From Sabellastarte sp. h YS-2021 (Eukaryota; Annelida; Polychaeta; Sabellida; Sabellidae): a stretch of 64,000 bases of DNA. How positions within the stretch are numbered: position 1 is the stretch's first letter; each line of letters opens with the position of its first letter. A program made the position numbers and the translations under genes. Below are positions 11,901-22,119 of this stretch, piece after piece. Location of the stretch: assembly GCA_964017235.1 (NCBI GenBank), contig OZ024940.1, forward strand, positions 25,487,615-25,551,614, written 5' to 3'. Under the pieces are notes generated by a model. That model ran no database searches and was not told where the DNA came from. It saw only the letters and a program-made list of their open reading frames with translations.

Positions 11901-14900
11901 TTTCTAACCGGTGAATATACATTTCATTAATAAGACCGACTGAAAATAACACTTGAAAAGTCCACTCGGATAGCTATTTTTTAACGTAACGCTAAGCCCG
12001 GCGAAACATTTTGAAATGGAGCAGTGTCGCTTCGGATTTCCAAAATGCACTCAAAACGACAGTTTATTTTGTATAACTGGTGGCGCAAATAAAAACAAGG
12101 CGGGTTTGTACAAGTACTGTTGCATAAACATTATCACTGATCGGAGGACAAAACTTTCACTTCTTGAAATTACACGAAAGCTAGCAAACACTTTTGTACT
12201 TAACCCCTTTTTGTGGTTGAGTTACCTTAAGAGATACATCCTCTTTTTAAGCATATACTCTTCAGAAGAAAGAGGAAAAAAAACATTTTTTTTTGCCTTT
12301 ACATATGGGGCAGGTAACTTGTTTGCAATTTACTGCTATTGGGCTCGGCCAAGACGTTTTTTACAGTTTGCAATCTATATTATCAAGCCAAAAGAAAAAT
12401 GTCATATTGGCCTTGTATGCCACTTTTTATAGCAATAACTGAACAGTTAGAACAGTTAGAGAATTAGATATGGCCAGTACTTTTAAACTGTGGTAAATGT
12501 TACACAAAAACACATGTATACAATAGAACATTAATTCCTTACAGGAGTTTAACAAATAGACCAACTATGGTAAAGAGGAAAGCACAGCTTAGTTTCAGCA
12601 TGTTCATGTATTGATCTAAGAATGTATGAATGTTTTGTCTAATTTTCCTTATTGCTCCCAAATAAGATAACTGTTAGATGCACCCCCAAGTTGAGTTTGG
12701 CTACCCTCAAATATAGTTTTTTGCTGAAATATTGTTGAAAAGTTTTGTGTATCTAACCAGGGCAGTTACAATTGAAAACTACTGTCGTGTAGGGAAATAC
12801 CTCAGCGTGAATCTCAAGTGGTTCGTACTGTAATGGGCAGTGTTTCAAAAAAAAAGAGAAAAAGTAAATTTAAAAAGGCATATTTCAAGACAGACAACAT
12901 TCAGTTCTAAGCTGTGGGGATAGTTATACCCTAATATAACACCACCATACGATTCACACTTGAATGTGTATGTTATAAAATGTCCATTTTTGTGACCTAA
13001 TATTTCATAAGCTACCTGTTAAGTATTTGCTAACATTTTTTTTTGCTTAAAGGCGAAATATGCATTGATCATGCTTAAGGATTTAAAAAATATATAGAGA
13101 TTTATTGTTCCTCCTTTAGACATGAGACATCTACTGGCAAACTACCTTGCCTTCATAATTACTTTCAGCCGTTGTTGAACATATGTGTGGTTTAGTGTAA
13201 TAAACATATGATGGTTAGGTATATTTACATCTGCACTGGTTTGCTCCATTATTAAACCCTCGTCTGCCTCTAATAGGTGGCAGAGTGGTAACACTCTTGC
13301 CTCCCACCTCTGAGGCTGGGGTTCGGTTCCCAGTACGGCCTGAAGTGGCAAAGCTGCTGGTAGTTGCTTGCCGTTGGTCGGCAGTTTACAGTACAGAACC
13401 CTAATGAACTGTATGTACTGGTTTCCTCTGCCCTTCCAACTACTCGTCGTGATATGACCTGTACAATGTTGAAAGTGACGTAAAACCCCAAATAAATAAA
13501 TAAATAAAAATCTTCTGCCTCTATTTGAGCTTGGCTGACTGAAATAACCTTTAGCCAAATGAATTCCAAACTGTAGTTTAGCAAATTGTTGAGAAATTGT
13601 TAAGTGGGGAAACTTGATAGTTGTTTGGCAATAGCCTTTGGTTTGGGAGTGGGGGGGGGGGGGGGGGGGTTATATGGACCCAGCAGCTAACAAGCAATGC
13701 GTCCCTCTATGCTCAGAACTATTTGTCATAATAAATGAGGTTAAACCTAAATGATGAATAAACATGACCTATCATTTTAAAATCATTTCAAAGACAACCA
13801 GCGACTTAAATTCGTCTCCACGTATTTACAGATATTTTATATAGCTGGTAACAAAGGTTATGTTAGAATTTTAAACTAATAGCAAAACGTATGCATGATA
13901 TGTGCATGTAACAAATGACCAAGTGTGCTCTGAATCAGATACAAAGTGTTTCTTTTATAGAACTCTCATAGCCAAGAGCATTGCCGCCCCTCCCTTTAAG
14001 ATAAAACTGTGCTACTTCTTTCACATAAGAAGAAAAAGAAAACAGAATCCTCGCAAACAAAACCCCCCACTATATATTTCCTAAATAATAATATGCAGCT
14101 TTAAAAGGCTAATCTCGTAGAAGGTTTAAAGATACTCTGAAGAATCATAAGAAAATATCTGCATGAATGAAATTTGTGAAATAATTTATGGTCCAATGTT
14201 TTAATGTGAAAATAACTGTATGATTAGAATTTGTGGAATTATTTATGGACTAATGTTATAATGTGATGTTAGGGGGCCACAGTGGCAGAGTGGTAACACT
14301 CTCGCCTCCCACCTCTGAGGCCGGGGTTCGGATCCTGGCACGGCCTCAAGTGGGAAAGCTGGTACAGAACCCTGACGAACTGTATGTACTGGTTTCCTCT
14401 GCCCTTCCAACTACCCGTCGTGATATGATTGATTGATTGATTGATTGTGGGGAGAACCCATTGTTGCTTATTGGAATACCTCATATAAATAATTCTAATA
14501 TTTAATTTAAATGTGCAAAATCTTGCAAGGTTTTGGGGCAATTAATGGAGATGTCTGGCTTGTGTAAATTCTGCTGCGAGTGGGGCGTTTAGCTTTGGGG
14601 GTGAATTTTATTGTGGTGAGGTATTTTGAAACGACAACTATATGTTAACCACCCCTTGCAAACAAGATATACTTGAGGGTTTTTTCCCACGGATGCTCAA
14701 CAAATAGCCAATTGTTTGAGAAACACTGGCCCTGCCAGTAGCTAGATATATGTATGTATGTCTATTGATAGTAAAGGATATATATCTATCAACTAAAAGC
14801 CCCCTCCTCGGAACCCAGACTTTTATGATGTACATTGTCTACAATTTTCATTTTAGGAAATAATTTAAATCCAAAGACCGTTGCTCCTACCACAGGAAAA

Positions 14901-17900
14901 AATAAACTGATAATAAAACCATAAACAATGGACCCCTTTCTAATGCATTAATGTGTCTCCACCCTTACTAGTAGACAGAAGAGTGGGGTAAAAATGTTTA
15001 AGGACATAGATATTATAAACCTGAGATTGTAAAAAAGCTTAAAATGGCGAAATGGTAAGGGGGTTTGGGGTTCTGGGGGTGTATAGAAAATGAAGGATTT
15101 GGCTTCTTTAAAAATACGTCTTTTCTAATGCCTTAAAGACAATGATTCTACCCCCCCCCCCCCCCCCCCCCCCCTAAAGAGAGTTTCTTGGTAAAAATCA
15201 TTATGTAATAATTTGTAAGCAGAAACACCAAATGTGTAAATAACCCTTCATTTTGTTTGGGAACAGATTAAAAGAGATTAAAATTCGGTTTGAATGCATG
15301 GTATTGGGCTTGGAAATCAACAAGATACGAAGTTTTTATTGGTTATGTTGCTGAAAGTATTGTGGGGTATCTATTTTAGTTGTAAAGTTAGGATGTCATG
15401 TCCCGTTCAACAACCAGGGTCATATTGGGACAGGTCCTTGGCATTCTCAAACTTGCTTTATATTTGACAATTCATTTTTAAAGAGAGATTGTTTACAAAG
15501 GTATATTTGGGACTGTTTTATATCTAAACTCACTAGAATATTACAGTAGTCGTGATAGCTGTAATTATGTCATCTGCCCCCCCCCCCCCCCTCCCCATTC
15601 TTGTGGCAAAGGGTGATATTAGCAGTTACTTATCGCCCTGTCAGGAGGGCGATATTGTACTATAGTGCATACACATACCTATTGATCCCAGCATTCACAA
15701 CAGTAACCGCCCTCCCCCCCTCTCCCTCAAAAAGTAAGGCACATAGTAATTATGCTTTTCACTGGCTGTCAAAAGTGACACCTTGGTTTAATTATCTGGC
15801 ACTAATGATAGGGCAGTCATTTTGGGGTCCATTGTTGAGGTCTGATGTTTGGATAATAAACCGAAAAAATATATACATACATATGTATTCTTAACACACA
15901 TATATAGAAATGTCATTGTGTGATTCTCCATGACAGGTCCTGTGTATATTATTTTATATTTTAAAGACACAAAAGGAATGGAGATTTTTTTTTTTACTTT
16001 GACAGAAGATTTTGAGACATGTTCATTTCCAATATGCCTAAAAGTAAAACTGTAAATCATTTGAGTTTTTTGTGTGTAGTTAAGTAGTTTGACCACCCTG
16101 CTTTCTGTGGAAAGAAATTACCTTCTCTTCACACCCTAGAGAGAATCTTTACTATTTTAAAGCATGTTGTGTCCATAAGGTACTTTGCAAAAATTTAAGT
16201 ATTTCAACGTAATGTTTCTTTCACTGAGTTTTAACATTTGGACAAAAAGAATATCTTAAAAGACAATTTTAACAAGAGAAGAAAATAATCCTTTCATGTT
16301 CCAAATCTAGATTATTTTTGTCTAAATCTGTCAAAAGACTAAGAAATATTAATTGGGCCAAAAATAGAAATATGCTCACCTTGAAAAGAAACTATGAAAG
16401 CTCTTCTTACGTCACACAAATAGTCTGGTTATATAATCACTGATTTATTTTTAAAGTTTATGATTATTTTCAGCTTTTAACATGTAAATGTAATATAAAG
16501 TGACGAGCAGCTTCTCTCCGTTTGCATTCTATTACTGTTACATTCCAATGAATGAGCTTTACATTCTAATCTATTACTTTTATTTTTCATTTTATATATA
16601 TTTCATTGCACCCCAGCCCTTAATTTCAACGTATTAATATTACATTTCTATCTATCGATTTTCTAATGCACTTTATTACATCTATTACATTGGGCCCCAT
16701 GCCTGATGTCAGGATTCCTAATTCCAAACTATTAATATTACATGTCTGTCTATCGATTTTCTAATGCATTTTATTACATTTATTACATTGGGCCCAATCC
16801 CTAATCTTAAGATTCTCAATCTATTGGATTTGCTAATGTTTTAGCAGCCAGAGGCAGTCACTGAATTTCTTTCATAAGACGTGAAATGAGATACTTATTT
16901 TTTATCTTCCACAGAAAGTAATTAATTTGTTTATTTTAAGTGGCAAAGAAGATAATAGATAAATTAATTCAGATATTGTTTCCAGGGCAAAATATCCAAC
17001 CCCTTTAGAGCTTATTATGTCGCCTACAAATGTGAGCATACATGACAATTTCAAAGTTCAATTGGTATGAAAATTAAGGATTGAAATATTTGTAGATAAC
17101 AGTCAGCTTCTCAGTTCCCACACATCATGTTTAGAATCCGTAGAGATTTGGATTTTCTCGTTTACAAAATGATTCCAATAGACTTACAAACTGATCCCTG
17201 TGATTATTACAGTTAATGTTGGAGCCCAACTTATGGGTCACCCCATCTTGAGATGGGTCTATGGCCCAAAATTGGGATTCTGAGTTGGCTAGGCTATCTT
17301 AAGATAGGCTCATAGCCGTCCCAAATAGATTAACACATATAGTCTACAAATGGACGTCGTCTTACAGCCTTGATGTAAATATGCACGTTTCGTAACAATT
17401 AGAAAGTTGTTTCAGTAATATCTCTAAATGTCTGAACAGACTAAAACTGGTGATAATTATCGTGTACAGAAGTAAGTCAAAAGATATGGGTAATTTTATC
17501 AGAGAGTGATACTAAATAAGTAACTTGGCCAAATGTTCCACTCTCACAAATGTCAAATGCTTTGGGCGTGTCCAGTATGACCTTGGTACACAAAAAAACT
17601 AACTTTGGCCTACAGTCGTTTAATATTTTTCAGGTTTAACTAGATCTGCCATTTTGATGTCTGAGTTTGACGTATAGCGTAGCTGAGGCTATTAGCAATT
17701 GTAAGTGGTTTAATCAGCGTTTTACTATCATTAACCACCTTTCAACAGCCCAATTCAATAATAAGAAGGGATTTAAATGCGCATTTTTCTGAATTTCTAA
17801 ATATCTCTTGGAAAAAATAATAATGTAGCTGTAGTTATTGTTTAGAAATGGTATTAGTAAAGGTAAAAGCAACCGAGGGCTGAACAGACACCTTTCTAAC

Positions 17901-19476
17901 TTAATCATGTATATCCCATGGCGCCTAATCTCTGTACAAGTGCATTCTAAGGTGCATTTAGGCAAATCAATATTCCGAGATGGTAGAGCTTTTGAGACAA
18001 GTATAGATATGCAGTTGAATAGATTGGGGTATTATTTATCTATTATTATTTATTTTAGAAAAGGTGTTTTTTATAAACAGGTAACTCCTTGTTTTAAAAT
18101 TTGTAATATTTGGTTCTATTTTATTAATCATCTAGCTACTCAAGGGTTTAGTGTCATTCAAATGGCTTCCCAATTGATCGGCAATTGATATATTCTTTAA
18201 CTTTGTGAAACTCATTGGTCTTTGTCATCTCACTTCTTAAATATTAAAAAAAGTACCCAAATTTTCTTCTATTTCAAATAAAACCATGTTTCAAAATTGC
18301 TCAAACCCCTGTTTATAATTAATTTCTGTCTAACATTATCCCTTCATGGCAACTCTTACATCATCTTTAAGCACAAGCTCTAGTGAGGTTCGCGTTTCTA
18401 GGAATCACTTTTTTTTGTCTCTGGACTTTCATGAATTGTGGCGCAGTGTGTCTGTCTGTTTACTGAAGTTAAGCGGCAATGGGCTACATTAGTACTTTGA
18501 CGGGTGACCACTTCAGTGCACTACTCGTGTCTCTGATGGCTTTGCGGCTCGCGCTGGTAGACCAAAACCCCTGTTGCCTTGTTTTATTTTAAGTTTAATT
18601 GGTCCTCGTAAAACCAAAGACGTTAGTGGTGGAGTTGCGTTAACGGGTTTAGAATTTGATCACTTGACCCTCAGAACTATTGCTGTGGGTTTTAGACAAG
18701 CGTATGACATCACCGCAAGGGCCCGCGTCCTGGTGTGACCTCAACGGTTGAAAGGGACGCAAAGTCCCAAACACTGGAGAGGTTGCCAACAGCATTTCAT
18801 TGATGTCGTAGCAGAAAAATGCAACATAAATTAAAACAGCATGGTGGGGAAAGCTGACATGGCAAAACCATTTTCTACGTAAAATCTGTCCACCTGAAAG
18901 TGTTGATGCTATCATAATGACGTTCCGCACAAAAATCACTGACGTGTAATATATTTGAAGTCAGATATGGGCTTGACAAATGCTGTTTCGCAAACTTTCT
19001 ATTAACTTTCAATTTAGCCCAAAACTCACTTGAATAACCAATTTTCAGTGCCCAATACCACATTTTGTGTGTTTAAACATTTATTACCACTCATTAAGGA
19101 TTACTGTTGTTTCTTTTTAAAAAAATCAAATCTACTTACCAACATCTTCAAGTTTCCCGCTGTCCACCCCAGGGTTGCTGAATCCTCCATAGTTTATGTG
19201 ACCGTTCGGGCCTGTGTAGTCTTGTGGGCCCCCAGATCCGGTGATTGGTCCTACCGCACCATTTGGCGGGAAAGGGTATCCCAATGATGCCATCCCGCGT
19301 GATGTCACACTGCCCAGGGGAGGGATCCCCTCTCCCTGGCCCGGAAACGAGGCCGGGTAGGCAGACCGGAAGTGGGGGTAGCCCCCAGGGAAGGCTGGGT
19401 TCTGCATGTCCATGAAAGCAGACGACATCTTGGATTGCAGGACCGAATCCAATGGAGAGTCAGTGGTCGCCGTCAT
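1..19476 (-). CDS. Dlx: Distal-less/Dlx homeobox transcription factor gene, three exons seen, 3' end outside window
   Basis: The spliced product is a DNA-binding homeodomain protein of the Distal-less family, nuclear regulators of limb/appendage, nervous-system and ectodermal patterning in animals (family knowledge). Joining 19476-19140, 8122-7941 and 146-1 gives 221 residues without a stop. Residues 1-112 are a Gly/Pro/Ser-rich N-terminus with Dlx-like pieces SAFMDMQ, FRSAYP and LGYPFPP. A basic linker (GRKK) follows, then the homeodomain at 130-189, starting [10 protein letters not shown], with [12 protein letters not shown] in the helix 1-2 region and [11 protein letters not shown] in helix 3. 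Q50 and N51 are present. An Asn-rich stretch begins the C-terminal tail, which continues beyond base 1. Introns are phase 1 (exon 1/2) and phase 0 (exon 2/3); the latter sits between homeodomain positions 44 and 45. ATG at 19476 was chosen because [11 protein letters not shown] reads as a plausible Dlx N-terminus; in-frame ATGs at 19482 and 19509 are alternatives. Family assignment is near certain; orthology to one vertebrate paralogue is not implied. Confidence 0.95.
6044..6336 (+). mobile_element. SINE family A with an L2-like LINE 3' end inserted in its tail
   Basis: The tRNA-like head has an A-box region (TTGCGCAGTAGTAACACA) and a B box (GGTTCAAACCCC). The body carries the family strings GGTCGGCAGTTTACAGTACAG and CTGGTTTCCTCTGCCC, and the tail ends AAATAAATAAATA. 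Before the tail, 6258-6316 holds the reverse complement of a LINE 3' end (TTTTATAGCGCTTAATCTC). Confidence 0.85.
6258..6316 (-). mobile_element. L2/CR1-like LINE 3' end fragment nested in a SINE
   Basis: The reverse complement reads GAGATTAAGCGCTATAAAAG then AATTAGAATT, the same 3' end as the longer element at 22305-23241. About 59 bases remain. It splits the SINE-A 3' sequence GACATAAAAC / ATCCCAAATAAATAAA. Confidence 0.7.
7625..7859 (-). mobile_element. SINE family A, near full length, in Dlx intron 2
   Basis: Head, body and A-rich tail of family A are all present in the same orientation as Dlx. It is flanked by a perfect 11-base target-site duplication TAACCAACTAA at 7614-7624 and 7860-7870. 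The head ends only about 80 bases from the exon 2 donor. Confidence 0.9.
7941..8122 (-). CDS. Dlx: Dlx exon 2 (homeobox exon: homeodomain positions 1-44)
   Basis: This 182-base exon completes the split codon from exon 1 (G|AA, Glu), then encodes 60 residues: KLDEPSAGG, a basic KGRKK stretch, and the homeodomain from [14 protein letters not shown] to GLTQTQ. The acceptor is preceded by a T-rich tract (TTTTTTTAG, AG at 8124-8123) and the donor is CAG|GTATG. The sequence is almost the standard Dlx homeodomain; position 36 is Ser where Ala is usual (ELASSLGL for ELAASLGL). The exon lies between two SINEs in the same orientation, about 80 bases from one and 105 from the other. Confidence 0.97.
8228..8385 (-). 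mobile_element. SINE family B in Dlx intron 1, next to the homeobox exon
   Basis: On the minus strand it has an A-box-like GTGACCTAGTGGCTTC, a B-box-like GTGGCTTCGACTCC, then the 3' domain CCCAATATGACCCTGGCTG and GAACGGGACATAAAA, and ends CCAACTTTGACCT. Imperfect target-site duplications flank it (AAGAAATAGTACAAA against AAGAAAATAGTTCAAA). It begins 105 bases upstream of exon 2. Confidence 0.8.
8386..10491. other. Intronic stretch without recognised gene
   Basis: Holds a 20-C run joined to a CA microsatellite (8925-8960) and a 14-C run (9402-9415). Open frames through these tracts read as Pro/Thr/His runs and are not genes. Nothing else recognised. Confidence 0.6.
10502..10736 (+). mobile_element. 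SINE family A, full length with target-site duplication
   Basis: It runs from GGGCCATGGTGGCAGAGTGG (A box) through CAGATCCCGG (B box), the body with GGTCGGCAGTTTACAG, and the 3' domain GTTGAAAGCGATGTTAAAAC to the tail CCAAATAAATAAATTT. The perfect 10-base duplication AGATGGGAAG lies at 10492-10501 and 10737-10746. Confidence 0.92.
11286..11503 (-). mobile_element. SINE family A, diverged
   Basis: Family A body (AGAGGAAACCAGTACATACA) and head (GAGTGTGTTCCCACTGCGCC) in reverse orientation. No target duplication recognised. It supplies the middle of a 214-codon plus-strand open frame, which is therefore not a gene. Confidence 0.8.
13273..13513 (+). mobile_element. SINE family A, full length with target-site duplication
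   Basis: Head GGTGGCAGAGTGGTAACACT, B box GGGGTTCGGTTCCC, body, and 3' domain ending AAACCCCAAATAAATAAATA. The perfect 10-base duplication TCTGCCTCTA is at 13263-13272 and 13514-13523. Confidence 0.93.
14171..14266. repeat. Diverged two-copy tandem repeat, 57-base spacing
   Basis: About 39 bases starting AATTTGTG and ending TTAATGTGA or ATAATGTGA occur at 14171 and again at 14228, with a few mismatches. A SINE lies immediately downstream. Confidence 0.6.
14272..14447 (+). mobile_element. SINE family A, internally deleted, ending in an (ATTG)n repeat
   Basis: The head (GGCAGAGTGGTAACACTCTC) and B box (GGGGTTCGGATCC) are intact. The body jumps from GGGAAAGCTGGTA straight to CAGAACCCTGAC, losing about 40 bases found in other copies. 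After GTGATATGA the sequence turns into five or so TTGA/ATTG repeats, and the normal tail is missing. Confidence 0.8.
15393..15442 (-). mobile_element. SINE family B 3' fragment
   Basis: About 50 bases matching the B 3' domain: the plus strand reads TGTCCCGTTCAACAACCAGG then TCATATTGGGACAGGTCC. Head absent. Confidence 0.65.
16633..16828. repeat. 98-base tandem dimer
   Basis: ATTAATATTACAT begins at 16633 and at 16731. Both units share CTATCGATTTTCTAATGCA and TTATTACATTGGGCCC and differ at scattered positions; the second is more degraded at its end. AT-rich pieces of similar character precede it from about 16553. Confidence 0.8.
17241..17317. repeat. Pair of related short palindromes, 51 bases apart
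   Basis: CCATCTTGAGATGG (17243-17256) is a near-perfect palindrome, and CTATCTTAAGATAG (17294-17307) a perfect 14-base one. Each is followed by a similar string (TCTATGGCC, CTCATAGCC). They look like two diverged units of one small repeat. Confidence 0.6.
18417..18585 (+). mobile_element. 5S-rRNA-derived SINE (SINE3 type)
   Basis: The core matches the internal promoter of 5S rRNA: GAAGTTAAGC (18465-18474), 14 bases, TTAGTACTT, then GGGTGACC, and GGCTTT near the end. These blocks have the order and spacing of 5S genes, and the sequence starts GTCT about 47 bases before GAAGTTAAGC, as 5S does. It extends past the 5S-like part into a tail (GACCAAAACCCCTGTTG) that also occurs at 32936-33120. A family with a shared non-5S tail and a diverged 5' half is a SINE, not a functional 5S gene. 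Confidence 0.75.
18660..18775 (+). mobile_element. SINE family B-like remnant
   Basis: Ends with a form of the B 3' domain (CCTGGTGTGACCTCAACGG, TTGAAAGGGACGCAAAGTCCC). The head is too diverged to show A and B boxes clearly. Confidence 0.5.
19140..19476 (-). CDS. Dlx: Dlx coding exon 1 (N-terminal region)
   Basis: The exon encodes 112 residues plus the first base of codon 113. It opens [16 protein letters not shown] and contains SAFMDMQ, close to the SAF(V/M)(E/D) box of Dll/Dlx proteins, then FRSAYP and LGYPFPP, both reminiscent of conserved Dll N-terminal motifs. Between LGYPFPP and the linker it is Gly/Pro/Asn-rich and low in complexity. It is visibly richer in G+C than the flanking DNA. 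The donor is a consensus GTAAGT. Open frames on the opposite strand here (19030-19287, 19372-19554) are shadows. Confidence 0.92.
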
Positions 19477-20292
19477 TATCATTTTGGTTTGTTTAGTTTT
19501 GTTGACCAATTCTCTTCACTTTCTAAAAAAAGTTTTGTTCACTGTCTTTTATAAAATTGATATGATTTGTACTTTATACAAAATCAACACTTATATGATT
19601 AACAAGATAAATATCTTATAGCACTTTTCGTTGAGTTCATATTTTTTAAAAATTGTTCTAAAATTATATTTTAACAAACTGTTGTTGTATAATTATCATC
19701 ACATTATAAACATTTTTATATTACTTCAACTTTGTCCAACATGCATATAATTATCGCGAGTTATTATTATGCAACTGTGTTCCGTTTTTTGTCACACAGA
19801 ATCACCATAACAAAGTTATAACTCTCGCTAATAACTCATGCTAACAAGTTATATTTTTGCCCATGCACATGTCAACTGTGGGTGTGTCGAGATTGTCACC
19901 AACGAATCGTTAACATATTTAAAGTCAACAACTCCAAACCAGGCATATAGTTTCCACAGAGTATTGTTCCTCTTTAATGCCACAACACAATATATCTATA
20001 TTAACTTAGCAAGTGTCGCTTGTTTTCTCCAAATAAATGTTTAATGATTCAACTGTGTATACTTATAAACCATATACACCTAGACAGACTTTGAACGATC
20101 TTCCTTCCTCAAAGGAAACCTTCTTTCCCCTAATATATACATATAAATTGTGTATATATTTGGGCATGTACCAAAAACCACAAAATTTGGGGATTGGCAT
20201 ACAAAAAAGGACCTCCACAGTCATAAACGTAGACACATATCAGTCATTTAAAATACTATAACATGAGTAAGACACTCTATTGGCTTGCTAGT
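19477..20292 (-). other. Dlx: Probable Dlx 5' UTR / upstream leader
   Basis: AT-rich sequence between the start codon and the candidate core promoter. Codons upstream of ATG 19476 stay open back to an in-frame ATG at 19509, so a slightly longer N-terminus is possible. A second TATA-like string (TTTATAAAAG on the minus strand, near 19549-19558) could mark a closer start site. Without transcript data the leader boundary is a guess. Confidence 0.35.
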
Positions 20293-20381
20293 GAAGTTAG
20301 CCGGTCAAAGCCAACCCCCTTATATTTATAAGCAGGTCCAACCCACTCTAGACTTGAAAGGCCCTGACAGTCCCTGATTGG
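20292..20381 (-). promoter_or_regulatory. Dlx: Candidate Dlx core promoter: CCAAT box, TATA-like box, initiator-like site
   Basis: On the minus strand, GGACCAATCAGGG (CCAAT at 20381-20377) is followed about 45 bases later by CTTATAAATATAAGG (about 20332-20318). A TTCACT initiator-like string has its A at 20292, about 32 bases below the second TATA-like start. This order and spacing suit a class II promoter directed at Dlx exon 1. The motifs are short and the DNA is AT-rich, so chance is a real alternative. Confidence 0.35.
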
Positions 20382-20432
20382 TCCAAATGCCACCGGCAAG
20401 TGTCACCCAATTCAATCCTTTTGGCGACAATT

Positions 20433-20671
20433 CCCCCCCCCCCCCCCCAGTTGTGTGTGTCTCTCTCTCCCTCCCCCCCTCCCCATTTCAGGGGCTGATC
20501 ATCAATGTTTGTGTATTCTCCGTGTCTCTGTCTAAGTTGAGTAGATATTGCTTTAAACCCTATTCCCCCCCCCCCCCTACTCAATAGACAGTTCCCCCCT
20601 CCCTTCCTCATTGTCTTTTTTAAAGACAATTGTCAGTCATCTTAAGTGTTTGTCTATCTGCCCCCCCCCCC
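20433..20671 (-). promoter_or_regulatory. Cluster of G-runs (gene strand) behind the candidate promoter
   Basis: Read on the minus strand there are G runs of 16 (20448-20433), 13 (20577-20565) and 11 (20671-20661) with shorter G-runs near 20486-20470, all within 240 bases. Four G-runs this close could form G-quadruplex structures. Whether they affect Dlx transcription is inference; long C/G runs occur all over this window. Confidence 0.35.
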
Positions 20672-22005
20672 TCTTTCTTATTGTGTTTTATCACTTGTGA
20701 CCCCCAACTGGATTAACTTAAGGCACCTACTCAATTGTAATTAAGCAAACAAACTCCTCCGTGTTTTCATTTCTGATTGACAGGCTATTGTCTTTATTTT
20801 ATTAACTGTGTTTGTTTTTTAATTGTCCCTTGAAAGTTTGTCTTGTCAACTCACTTTCTGACAGGGGTTTTTCATTGTCAGTCCCCGCCCCTTTTAAGTC
20901 CTTTGACATCTTTGTAGTACTGATATCATAAGGTATTAAATATTTTCAACAGTTTGGCCATTTTTTTTTCAGAAAATAACAAACTACATTCTGTCTTGTA
21001 AAATCGGAATTGTGTGGTTAAACTGTATTATTATTGACAGGCGATCAAAAAGGCGTGAAATCATACTGGCTTTTAAAATGTATCTTTGTTTTGTTTCTAA
21101 CTGGATATGAAACAAAAAATAAATAATTGTGCATATAGTTGTTGTAACGGATTTAAGTGTCAGTTAGATGGGACATACCAGATATTTTCATATTTCTCCG
21201 ACAGTCTCGTAGTTTAGAAATTTATTTTAAGAATTATTTAGTATACTCAAAAATGTTGTGATTGATTCTTAGGTAGAATAAACCCCAGAGGAATAAACCC
21301 TCAATAAAATGAAAGGCTCCACTGGAAAACAACCCACAGTCGGTGGAAAGAATCCCTACCTGAAAAGGTAGCAAATAAAAGATTGCTAGCAATAAAGTAT
21401 GAATTATACAGTGGATCAAAGACAGTACGGTTTCTGAGAGAGATAGTTTTTGATTTAAAAATATCTCTTTGGAGAATTGTTTGGCACCGAAAACTAAGGT
21501 AAACTTTACTTGAAGGTATATGCCCAAAATAAACCCCACATATATTAAAAGAGATACAATAAACTTCTTTTTGAAGCAGTATACCTTTTTATGGGAGTTT
21601 AAGTCCACCTTATAAAAAAGTATACTTATAATGATCTTGTTTATTACAGTGACTTAAATTCTACTACCAATAACAAAAAAACGCTAGTATATAGCTTATT
21701 CAATAATATTCCAGCCTCCTAGTTAGGGTTTATATGTCACTTTAACTGTACAATATTAATATTGCCAAGATATTATCAAGATAACAACCAGAAACGTCAG
21801 CGGAAATGCTCATTAATTTGCTATTTTGACTTTTATTGTGTTCCAGATCTGTTCCAGATTGTAAAACATATAAGCCAAATCCGAGATATAGGTTTCCCTA
21901 TTATGCACACGGGGAAACAGACAGACGAACAAGTGGACACAATTACAAAACCATGGTCCCTATGGTGGGGGGGATAATGAATTTCGGTCTCATTGTGTTG
22001 TATTG
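20672..22005. other. Dlx upstream flank, no gene recognised
   Basis: AT-rich, with one GC-box-like string (CCCCGCCCC, about 20883-20891). The minus-strand open frame at 21234-21608 is hydrophobic but matches nothing I know. A short piece near 21905-21950 (GGGGAAACAGACAGACGAAC) resembles the 3' region of RTE-like repeats. Enhancers could lie here but are not visible. Confidence 0.5.
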
Positions 22006-22119
22006 TGTATTTATACTGGGCGCAATATCTCCATGTACTACAGGAGTCAAAGTGCTGCATGACCCATCCGACTGTACAGCTGTAAAGTCCAACTCTCAAA
22101 TTACTGACATTTCCCCCTA
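22006..22119 (-). mobile_element. SINE family C 3' half, inverted against the next copy
   Basis: Matches the 3' part of the complete family C copy at 62612-62937 in reverse: CAATATCTCCATGTACTACA, GACCCATCCGACTGTAC, then ATTTCCCCCTAG. It abuts directly the plus-strand head at 22120. Confidence 0.75.

Larger units (their letters stand above)
8123..19139 (-). other. Dlx: Dlx intron 1 (11,017 bases), repeat-rich
   Basis: Donor GTTG|GTAAGTAG (GT at 19139) and acceptor TTTTTTTAG at 8123. It contains SINEs of families A and B, a 5S-derived SINE, tandem repeats at 14171-14266 and 16633-16828, and palindromes at 17241-17317, listed separately. C or G homopolymers occur at 8925-8944 (followed by a CA repeat to about 8960), 9402-9415, 11854-11878 (25 C), 13651-13669 (G), 15151-15174 (24 C) and 15577-15591. 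In the other stretches over 300 bases (8403-10490, 10747-11280, 11510-13260, 13530-14165, 14450-16550, 16830-17220, 17320-18416, 18775-19139) I see no gene or recognised repeat. The 138-codon open frame at 12016-12432 (+) has no family resemblance. Confidence 0.85.

Noticed and set aside
12016..12432. 138-codon open frame beginning [10 protein letters not shown], considered as a zinc-binding domain (THAP-like)
   Set aside because: Cys/His spacing does not fit THAP or other zinc-finger patterns, and the later part is low-complexity.
18417..18545. Functional 5S rRNA gene
   Set aside because: The 5' half is heavily diverged and a common non-5S tail is shared with another locus, so it is a SINE.
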